Origin: an uncultured Bacteroidales bacterium
Lineage (GTDB): Bacteria; Bacteroidota; Bacteroidia; Bacteroidales; Paludibacteraceae
DNA length: 5,417 bases
Assembly: GCA_946619625.1 (NCBI GenBank)
Contig: CAMOMF010000020.1
Span: forward strand, 1-5,417
Reading direction: 5' to 3'
In this document: in pieces, positions 1-5,417 of the stretch
Position numbering within the stretch: position 1 is the stretch's first letter
How the letters are laid out: the number at the start of each line of letters is the position of its first letter
Position numbers and translations under genes: made by a program
The notes under the pieces: generated by a model
Seen by the model: the letters and a program-made list of their open reading frames with translations, nothing else
What the model was told of the DNA's origin: nothing
Databases searched by the model: none

Positions 1-10
1 AAATATGCAG

Positions 11-18
11 TAACTTTG
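11..18 (+). promoter_or_regulatory. Bacteroidetes-type -7 promoter box (TAnnTTTG)
   Basis: TAACTTTG matches the Bacteroidetes sigma-ABfr -7 consensus TAnnTTTG exactly and is followed by C, as is common. It lies on the coding strand 22 bases before the ATG at 41. The partner -33 element (TTTG-like) would fall upstream of base 1, so it cannot be checked. With the usual spacing, transcription would start near 22-26 and leave a leader of about 15-19 bases. There is no purine-rich Shine-Dalgarno sequence before the ATG, which is normal in this phylum. Confidence 0.65.
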
Positions 19-40
19 CAGCGCTTTTTAATGCGCTATT

Positions 41-118
41 ATGAAGAAGATTTACACCTATATTTTGTGCCTCGTTTGCACACTGTTTTTTAGTCCTGTT
101 TGGACAATGTTACATGCA
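41..118 (+). other. Signal peptide (Sec, signal peptidase I type)
   Basis: Residues 1-26 have a short basic start (MKK), a hydrophobic core (about residues 4-22, rich in I, L, V, F and C) and a probable cleavage site after Ala26 in LHA|QQ, a common arrangement in Bacteroidetes. Cys10 and Cys13 lie inside the core, and neither is preceded by a proper lipobox such as L-[AST]-[GA]-C. A type I signal peptide is therefore more likely than a lipoprotein signal. The mature protein would begin QQLPDPGFEDW and reach the periplasm, outer membrane or exterior. Confidence 0.85.
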
Positions 119-3100
119 CAGCAATTACCTGACCCCGGTTTCGAGGATTGGAGCGGTGCACCTTATGATGGACAGATTCAACCTGCCTATTGGCATTACA
201 GTAATGTCACGCAGTTTGGCTTCAACTTCAATTTTGCACACCGTGAGCAGGGCAGGAGTGGTTATTGCCTCTACATTAAGAACCAGAACATGACCGTTAT
301 GGGCATCAATGGCGGAGTCTCGCCTGGTTACGTGGCATTGGGACAACCGTGGGTTCTTGTACCTTCGCTCAGTAATATTGACGGTAGCACCGCCGGCGTA
401 TACGGAGGTATCTCGTGGACGGCACGCCCTGATACCCTGACGGTGTGGATCAAGCGTACGGGACCTGACACCGACAAGGAGAACTACAATTTTGTTTTCT
501 ACGCTTGGAATGGTACCGCAAAGGGCTCTTCTTATGGCAGCAAAGGCGGGTCTTGTACTACCATCACCGGCGCCTTTCCCGGTGGCATTGTGGACGAGGA
601 GTGCGATATTCGTCAAGCGCTGGATGCCAACAATTGCCAGACTACACAGTACGCTAATCAGGTATGTGAGGCTTATTGGTTTGAGAAGGCGTCTTACGCC
701 AACTGGACGCAACTGCGCATTCCCGTTTATTACCTCAACGACCAAGTGCCCGAGAAATGCAACCTCATCATCTCCGCCGGCAATTACCCCGCGGGGCACA
801 ACTCATCCGGCATTTATGCCAACAATGACTTGTACGTGGACGATGTCCAACTCATCTACTCCTCCAAGATACAGAAACTGTTTATTGGTAACCGCGAGTG
901 GAAAGGGTTTGACCCCAACGCGCCCGTGCAGACCTACTCTTTAGGAAATGGCGTCACTACCATTCCGGATATTTATGCGGTTCGCGGAGCCGGTACTTTG
1001 TTCAATAATAGCGGTGCCTCGGCTCCTTTCAATGGTCGCAGGCTCTCTGATTCAGAATGTGTTATTACCAAAGGGCAAGTGGACGGCGCTCCTACCACCA
1101 TCGTCGTGACGGCGGAGGATGGCAGCAGTACCACTACCTACCAAATCAACTTTGTCAGTGCCGCTTCCAATAACGCCCGATTAGCGGACATCCGCGTCAA
1201 TAACGCTTCTGTTGCAGGCTTCAATGCTTATGTTACATCCTACAATGTATCACTCCCATATGGCACAACCGACGCGCCCGTAGTGGCAGTGGATGCGCAG
1301 GACGCAGGCGCCACGGTCAGCATCACGCAGGCAACCTCTCCCTCGGGAACGGCAACGGTTGAGGTTACGGCTGGCGATGGCACTACCAAGCAGACTTATA
1401 CCATCCGTTTTTCTGTAGCACAATTGTCGGATAACACATTGCAGGACATACTCATAGACGGTGTTTCACTTACCGGATTTACACCCTCCAAGTCCAATTA
1501 TACTGTCAGTCTGCCTTTGGGTACCACTGCCGCACCTGCCGTCACGCCCGTTAGTGCTTATCCTACCGGTGCACAGACGATTAACGTGGCAAACGATTTG
1601 ACGACAGGTTGCGTGATTACGGTTTCAGTGCCTGGGAATGCAGCCACCAAGACGTACAAACTTACCTACAAAATAGAGGAGAGCAGCAACTCGCACCTCG
1701 CTGATTTGCAGGTGGGGGGAACAACCATTGACGGTTTTGCCGGGAATGTCACATCTTATACGGTGTCGTTGCCCTTGGGAACCACTTCCCATCCGGACAT
1801 TACTTGGACGGCGGGAGATGCCTATCAGACCATCTCTTTCACCGATGGAGGACTCTCTTCGTCTTCTCGTCTTACGGTTACTGCCGCCAACGGCTCACAG
1901 ACTGTTTATCGTATCTATTTCGTTGTTGAACAATCTGCTAACTGCTCATTGGCAGGGATCTCATTGAATGGTACACCTCTGGAGGGCTTCCATCCCGACA
2001 CACTTGCTTACAACGTCACTCTCCCTGCTGGAACAAATACAGCACCGGTAATCTCCTACACTGCCGGTGATGTCTATCAGACTGTCACTGTCAGCCAGGG
2101 CGGCTTGTCAGGGCTATCACGTATTACCGTAAAGGCAGGCAACGGAACAACTCGTCTATATACCATCCGTTTCCAAGTAATCAAGTCGCTCAACGCTTTC
2201 TTGAAGATGATTTACCTGGGTGGTGACTCGTTGGAGAACTTTGTTCCACAGACACTTGATTATTCGGTAGTACTGCCTACATCCGTTGCTCCGGTTATCA
2301 CGGTGGACAAAGAGGCAGGGCAAACCATCACCCTTATCCAGCCCGGTTCGTACGGTACGGCGCGCATCATCGTCACGCCTGAAGAGGGCGAATCGAACCT
2401 TTACACGATTACTTTCCTTTCTGCCGCTACTCCTTCGCCGGCGCCACGTACTGCTGACCTACTGGCACCATACAACAATGCACTGCTTAGCAGGATTCTG
2501 TTGGATGGGGTAGCCTTACCCAACTTTACACCATCTACGTTTGTCTATACGGACAGCCTGCCCGCGCGCACTTATTGCGTGCCTGCTGTTATGCCGGTGG
2601 CACAGAAACATGTCAAAGAAATTACCATCGCCTATGGTCAGGTGAACGACACCACTCGTATTCATGTGGTGGCAGAGGACGGCATCACTACGGCAGATTA
2701 TAAAATCTTTTTCCCTGTTCGCGCTTTGGACGATTGTACATTGGCTGACCTGACTATCGATGGTGTTTCATTCACCTTCAATCCTACGCAGACCGACTAC
2801 AACATCCAGTTGCCTTATGGTACCACCACAATGCCTGCAATCACTGCTGAGCGCCGATACGACGAGCAAGGGGTACGTTTGGTTTCTACCGGCAGTATTT
2901 TCACCACTTCAGTGGCAACGGTTACGGTTACGGCACCTTCGGGAGATTCACTTACGTACAATCTGCATTTCTCGGTGGCACCATCAGGGTTGGAGAACAG
3001 CCTTACCGCCATCGTCGTGGATGGGGTAGGGGCGCTTGACCTGACTGCAGGAACAGATATCGATGTGGTCCTGCCTTACGGAGCAACCGATTTGGTAGTG

Positions 3101-5417
3101 TCCGCCACTTCCAAACGTTATCCTGAACAGACGGTTATTCTTACCCCGGGAGGTCTGTTTGCACCCACCACTATTCGCGTGCAGGCCGGTCAGGCGGGCG
3201 TGGACGATATCGTTTATACGCTCAACCCTGTCCGTACGCTCAATGACCCGGCTTCTCTCGTTGATATTAAGGCGAATGGCACTACTTTGTCTGCCTTCAA
3301 GCCTTATCAGTATTCATATGTGTTGCCTGTCACCTCTGCGCCTGCTATCACCTACACGCCTTTTACAGGTGCACAGGTCAATGTAACGGCTTCTGACACT
3401 AAGCATTGGGCGGCTGAAGTGGTGTCGGCTGATGGTAACTACACGCACACGTACACTATTTACTATTATTACACCGGCGATGTTATCCCGTCAGGTAATT
3501 TCAACAATTGGCGTAACACTACCTACAATGCCGCTTGGAAACCCGAAGGCTGGATGGTTCCTGCTGATATCGTGGCATCGTACACTTTCTCTTTCTGGAC
3601 ATACACTACCGGTGACGAGATTCGTTGGAGCAATGGGGCTTCCGAGGGATACTACCCCGATGCCTCAGAAGGTAAATCCACGGTCAATCTGCAGTCTATG
3701 TTCACATGGAACACCATTGCCGGAACTGTCCCCGGTATCATGACTACCGGCACGTTAAACATGAAGTTGAAGGCTGGCGGCAGTTCTACATCTTCTGTGG
3801 ACGGAGGTATTGTGTTCCGTAATACGCCCGACACGGTCAAACTGGATCACAAGCCCATTAACTCCACCCGTGTACCCAACTGGCGTTTCCTCTTCAATAT
3901 CCACCAAAATGGTGCATGGCAGGAGAACTTGTACGAAGGCTCCTACGAGGTCTGCGGTGAGTGGAATACCTATGTTAAACCCCTTACCTATACCGGCAAT
4001 CCTGACTCTATCAATATCATCATCAACTCGATGCATAGTGAGAACATGGATGATTTCCATGGTACAGCGTTCGACCAGCAGCACAGTGAACTGCGTGTTC
4101 GTAATCTGTTACTCTGCTACAACTCTCGTCTTGCATCTGTTCTCGCCGATGGCAGTCCGCTTACGTTTACCAATGGGGCTGCGACTATTGCCGTTACCGA
4201 CCCCGAGTATGTCGGCGTGCCTGAGTTCACGTTTGTGGGGGAAGTGGCTGACCAGGAACACCAAGTCACTTGGAGCGATTGGACCAACGGCTCACGTACT
4301 GCCCTTATTCGCAGTATCGCAGAGGACGGCTCCTATACCGACTACACTGTTACGCAGACCCGCCCCCTTTCTTCTTCTACAGCAGTGTCATATACCCTCA
4401 CGGCGGCAAACGACCTCTCTATCGTGCGCAGTTCTGCATATCAGCAGGTCACTGTTACTGCCAATGATACGGCATATATTATCAATGTCACGGCGGAGAA
4501 TGGCGATACACAGCATTTTGTCGTACTTTATACACAGCCGGATTTGACACCTGTTGAGATGGTCATTGCACCGGTTGACCCGATCCAATCTCTTGGCACT
4601 TCCAACGGTCTGCTGACCGACATGGCTGTGGACGATGCCACCGTCTCTGCTTTCCAACAGAACACATTCGTCTATAACCATTCGGCACGAGGCAACTATT
4701 CGGCAGTACGCTCCTATCCGCTTGATTCTATCTTCCAGACGATTACCGACTCGCTCGTAACATGGCAGGTCTTCGGTGCGGAAAACCATACGTACGAACT
4801 GCATATTGCTCTATCTGACAACGCTCTGTTGAGCAATATCCTGAAGGGACTCCAGCCCATGGAGGGCTTCTACGAGCAGACGTTTGATTATGTGGTGCAT
4901 AGTTCAACTTCTTCCGTATTCTTCCCCGTGGCAGGTGATGCCAAGCAGGACCTTGACATGAAGGTGGTGGACCAAGGCGGCGGTGTTTATACATTCTTCT
5001 TTGTCGTACGCGCCGAGAACGGACACCGCGAGGTATATACCGTACAAGAGATTGTTCGTACTCCGGACACCAATGCCGACTTGTCCGACATCATTCTCGG
5101 TGGTACTTCATTGGCGGGCTTTACCCCCACACAAACAGCTTATGTCATCAACGAGCAGGCTGGCTATGTCATCCCCGACATCACTGCGGTACTTGCAGGC
5201 GAATATGCCTCTGCTGAGATTACTTCCACTACTGTGCCGGGAGAAAACGCCACTGCCACTACTTTCACCATTACGGTTACTGCCGAGGCGGGGAATACAC
5301 AGGTGTACACCCTTACCATCAACGTACTGCCTTCCGACGAGTGCCACCTCGAGATGATATACGCCGGTACGGCGGAAGTGAATGGTTTCCGCCACGAGAC
5401 GTTCAACTACAATATCG
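41..5417 (+). CDS. Giant exported multidomain protein with two PCMD-like domains and tandem beta-sandwich repeats (3' partial)
   Basis: A single open frame of 1,792 complete codons runs off the window without a stop. The ATG at 41 is chosen because it begins a good signal peptide (MKKIYTYILCLVC...) 22 bases after a -7 box. The ATG at 31 is in another frame and stops at 91-93. Domains in order: signal peptide 1-26; PCMD-like domain about 31-275; ten cadherin-like/Ig-like beta-sandwich repeats about 277-1144; a second PCMD-like domain about 1147-1362; further repeats from 1364 to the window edge. The protein is rich in Thr, Ser, Val and Gly, typical of extracellular beta-sandwich proteins. No enzyme motif is visible. 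PCMD domains are proposed to act in carbohydrate binding or metabolism, but as far as I know the family's role is not firmly shown. I infer a surface or secreted glycan-interacting or adhesin-like protein. Most PCMD proteins I know of are lipoproteins of a few hundred residues, so this one is unusually large. The C-terminal anchor or sorting signal is not in view. Confidence 0.93.
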   Translation, partial: MKKIYTYILCLVCTLFFSPVWTMLHAQQLPDPGFEDWSGAPYDGQIQPAYWHYSNVTQFGFNFNFAHREQGRSGYCLYIKNQNMTVMGINGGVSPGYVALGQPWVLVPSLSNIDGSTAGVYGGISWTARPDTLTVWIKRTGPDTDKENYNFVFYAWNGTAKGSSYGSKGGSCTTITGAFPGGIVDEECDIRQALDANNCQTTQYANQVCEAYWFEKASYANWTQLRIPVYYLNDQVPEKCNLIISAGNYPAGHNSSGIYANNDLYVDDVQLIYSSKIQKLFIGNREWKGFDPNAPVQTYSLGNGVTTIPDIYAVRGAGTLFNNSGASAPFNGRRLSDSECVITKGQVDGAPTTIVVTAEDGSSTTTYQINFVSAASNNARLADIRVNNASVAGFNAYVTSYNVSLPYGTTDAPVVAVDAQDAGATVSITQATSPSGTATVEVTAGDGTTKQTYTIRFSVAQLSDNTLQDILIDGVSLTGFTPSKSNYTVSLPLGTTAAPAVTPVSAYPTGAQTINVANDLTTGCVITVSVPGNAATKTYKLTYKIEESSNSHLADLQVGGTTIDGFAGNVTSYTVSLPLGTTSHPDITWTAGDAYQTISFTDGGLSSSSRLTVTAANGSQTVYRIYFVVEQSANCSLAGISLNGTPLEGFHPDTLAYNVTLPAGTNTAPVISYTAGDVYQTVTVSQGGLSGLSRITVKAGNGTTRLYTIRFQVIKSLNAFLKMIYLGGDSLENFVPQTLDYSVVLPTSVAPVITVDKEAGQTITLIQPGSYGTARIIVTPEEGESNLYTITFLSAATPSPAPRTADLLAPYNNALLSRILLDGVALPNFTPSTFVYTDSLPARTYCVPAVMPVAQKHVKEITIAYGQVNDTTRIHVVAEDGITTADYKIFFPVRALDDCTLADLTIDGVSFTFNPTQTDYNIQLPYGTTTMPAITAERRYDEQGVRLVSTGSIFTTSVATVTVTAPSGDSLTYNLHFSVAPSGLENSLTAIVVDGVGALDLTAGTDIDVVLPYGATDLVVSATSKRYPEQTVILTPGGLFAPTTIRVQAGQAGVDDIVYTLNPVRTLNDPASLVDIKANGTTLSAFKPYQYSYVLPVTSAPAITYTPFTGAQVNVTASDTKHWAAEVVSADGNYTHTYTIYYYYTGDVIPSGNFNNWRNTTYNAAWKPEGWMVPADIVASYTFSFWTYTTGDEIRWSNGASEGYYPDASEGKSTVNLQSMFTWNTIAGTVPGIMTTGTLNMKLKAGGSSTSSVDGGIVFRNTPDTVKLDHKPINSTRVPNWRFLFNIHQNGAWQENLYEGSYEVCGEWNTYVKPLTYTGNPDSINIIINSMHSENMDDFHGTAFDQQHSELRVRNLLLCYNSRLASVLADGSPLTFTNGAATIAVTDPEYVGVPEFTFVGEVADQEHQVTWSDWTNGSRTALIRSIAEDGSYTDYTVTQTRPLSSSTAVSYTLTAANDLSIVRSSAYQQVTVTANDTAYIINVTAENGDTQHFVVLYTQPDLTPVEMVIAPVDPIQSLGTSNGLLTDMAVDDATVSAFQQNTFVYNHSARGNYSAVRSYPLDSIFQTITDSLVTWQVFGAENHTYELHIALSDNALLSNILKGLQPMEGFYEQTFDYVVHSSTSSVFFPVAGDAKQDLDMKVVDQGGGVYTFFFVVRAENGHREVYTVQEIVRTPDTNADLSDIILGGTSLAGFTPTQTAYVINEQAGYVIPDITAVLAGEYASAEITSTTVPGENATATTFTITVTAEAGNTQVYTLTINVLPSDECHLEMIYAGTAEVNGFRHETFNYNI
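131..865 (+). other. PCMD-like domain 1 (putative carbohydrate metabolism domain, PF13201 type)
   Basis: Residues about 31-275 form the first globular domain. It opens with DPGFEDW (31-37) and has P48..W51, matching the usual 'FE-W...P-gW' opening of PCMD proteins. Other landmarks are the strand RPDTLTVWIK (129-138), NYNFVF (148-153), Trp222 before a strand 'QLRIPVYY', the strand CNLIISAGN (from 240), and a closing strand LYVDDVQLIY (264-273). That last Asp-Asp strand is typical of the end of the PCMD/jelly-roll fold. Six cysteines (76, 172, 188, 199, 209, 240) could pair as disulfides after export. The family assignment rests on motif recognition, not a profile search. A carbohydrate-binding-like jelly roll of another family is the main alternative. 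Confidence 0.72.
869..1180 (+). repeat. Beta-sandwich repeat 1 (divergent, with insertion)
   Basis: Residues about 277-380 follow PCMD-like domain 1 directly. The first strand, IQKLFIGNREWKGF, corresponds to the 'L.dI.v.G..l.GF' start of later repeats. The end, IVVTAEDGSSTTTYQINF, is the standard VTAEDG...Y-I-F ending. The middle is about 20 residues longer than in other repeats and lacks the LPxGTT motif. It is clearly part of the array but its most diverged early member, and it probably packs against the PCMD-like domain. Confidence 0.6.
1181..3472 (+). repeat. Array of nine tandem beta-sandwich (cadherin-like/Ig-like) repeats, R2-R10
   Basis: Nine protein repeats start at bases 1181, 1439, 1697, 1949, 2201, 2486, 2741, 3002 and 3257 (residues 381, 467, 553, 637, 721, 816, 901, 988, 1073), giving periods of 84-95 residues. 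The shared pattern is L-x-D-I-x-[LV]-x-G-x-x-L-x-G-F-x-P, then Y-x-V-x-LP-x-GTT, a QT[IV]-type strand, and V-T-A-x-[DN]-G...Y-x-I-x-F at the end. This resembles the cadherin-like beta-sandwich family PF12733, though bacterial Ig-like families related to it are possible. R8 lacks the Gly of the GF motif, and R9 lacks the GF and the Tyr. Codons differ widely between copies, so this is old protein-level repetition rather than a fresh DNA tandem repeat. Such arrays usually act as rigid spacers or stalks on surface proteins. Confidence 0.8.
3479..4126 (+). other. PCMD-like domain 2 (divergent copy)
   Basis: Residues about 1147-1362 interrupt the repeat array and match PCMD-like domain 1 in order and spacing. 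SGNFNNW (1151-1157) followed by P1168..W1171 mirrors GFEDW and P48..W51, with the same 14-residue gap between the two Trp. PDTV....K (1263-1271) matches PDTL....K (130-138). NWRFLF (1280-1285) matches NYNFVF (148-153). W1308 and the strand SINIIINSM match W222 and CNLIISAGN. The closing strand LRVRNLLLCY (1351-1360) matches LYVDDVQLIY, but the Asp-Asp pair is replaced by Arg-Asn. The domain is about 30 residues shorter than domain 1 and has only two cysteines (1305, 1359). Function is inferred to be ligand, perhaps glycan, binding. A profile search might score it weakly. Confidence 0.65.
4130..4372 (+). repeat. Beta-sandwich repeat 11, directly after PCMD-like domain 2
   Basis: Residues about 1364-1444 begin LASVLADGSPLTF and end with IAEDGSYTDYTVTQTR, matching the start and end strands of the repeat family. 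The middle lacks LPxGTT and holds a Trp-containing stretch (TWSDWTNGSR). The junction with the PCMD-like domain (CYNSRLASVLADG) parallels the first one (IYSSKIQKLFIGN), which suggests that PCMD plus its following repeat behave as one unit. Confidence 0.6.
4373..4612 (+). repeat. Incomplete beta-sandwich repeat 12 (first strand missing) and linker
   Basis: Residues about 1445-1524 contain the later part of a repeat: AYQQVTVTANDTAYIINVT, then AENGDTQHFVVLY, equal to the 'QTV...VTAENG...Y-I' half of the family. The usual opening strand 'L.dI.v.G..l.GF' is not visible. The stretch ends in a linker without clear repeat motifs (TPVEMVIAPVDPIQSLG). It may be a degenerate or truncated copy. Confidence 0.5.
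4613..5417 (+). repeat. Second beta-sandwich repeat array, R13-R16 (last one cut by the window end)
   Basis: Repeats start at bases 4613, 4829, 5081 and 5348 (residues 1525, 1597, 1681, 1770). Opening strands include LTDMAVDDATVSAF, LSNILKGLQPMEGF, LSDIILGGTSLAGF and LEMIYAGTAEVNGF. Endings include VRAENGHREVYTV and VTAEAGNTQVYTL. These copies lack the LP-GTT motif of the first array. R13 is short (72 residues) and ends without the VTA-DG signature. R16 runs off the window after about 23 residues, so the array continues downstream. Confidence 0.7.

Noticed and set aside
20..37. Possible leader hairpin AGCGC / GCGCT with an 8-base loop
   Set aside because: The stem is only 5 bp and its left arm overlaps the expected transcription start, so it may not be fully transcribed. 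There is no support for a regulatory element or terminator.
31..93. Short out-of-frame ORF starting at ATG 31 (20 codons) overlapping the main start
   Set aside because: It could act as an overlapping upstream ORF, but it has no ribosome-binding signal. It would begin only a few bases after the predicted transcription start and looks like chance.
125..799. Long minus-strand open frame (224 codons)
   Set aside because: It lies wholly opposite PCMD-like domain 1 of the main gene. Its translation shows no recognisable domain, and the plus-strand frame carries a signal peptide and family motifs.
1181..3472. CRISPR array or DNA-level tandem repeat
   Set aside because: The periodicity is about 250-285 bases, in frame and conserved only at protein level. 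There are no short identical direct repeats with unique spacers.
3810..4547. Plus-strand open frame of 245 codons in another frame
   Set aside because: It overlaps PCMD-like domain 2 and the next repeats out of frame. Its translation is Ser/Arg/Leu/Pro-rich, typical of a shadow of a Thr/Val-rich gene, with no domain.
431..4756. Eleven D-[ST]-[AILVMT] motifs, the Bacteroidetes general O-glycosylation sequon (for example at residues 131, 653, 729, 838, 1264, 1322, 1562)
   Set aside because: Individual sites may be glycosylated in an exported protein, but the count is about what I would expect by chance from a rough composition estimate, so no enrichment is claimed.
4388..4804. Minus-strand open frame of 138 codons, and the other shorter antisense frames near the 3' end
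   Set aside because: All lie opposite the continuous coding frame and show no signal peptide, domain or promoter that would support a separate gene.

Overview
The window is taken up almost entirely by one very large, rightward, open-ended gene. Its reading frame starts at an ATG at position 41 and runs to the last base (5417) with no in-frame stop. That gives 1,792 complete codons, with the 3' end outside the window. I translated this frame by hand and checked it for continuity. All other open frames in the window are shadows of it.

The organism is most likely a member of Bacteroidota, probably order Bacteroidales. Four things point there: a Bacteroidetes-type -7 promoter box (TAACTTTG, 11-18) just upstream, an AT-rich leader with no Shine-Dalgarno sequence, a signal peptide ending in LHAQQ, and a domain resembling PCMD (PF13201, 'putative carbohydrate metabolism domain'), which is characteristic of Bacteroidetes surface proteins.

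Layout of the protein: signal peptide (residues 1-26); PCMD-like domain 1 (about 31-275); ten beta-sandwich repeats of about 84-95 residues that resemble bacterial Ig-like or cadherin-like domains (PF12733 type, about 277-1144); a second, divergent PCMD-like domain (about 1147-1362); then at least six more repeats or repeat fragments (about 1364-1792), the last cut by the window edge. The layout reads as two [PCMD + repeat array] units in tandem.

The likely role, by inference, is an exported cell-surface or secreted multidomain protein in which a chain of beta-sandwich modules spaces out two candidate glycan-binding domains. No catalytic domain is visible. The anchor or sorting signal, for example a type IX secretion C-terminal domain, would lie beyond the window and cannot be judged. 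No RNA genes, mobile elements, CRISPR arrays or terminators were found.
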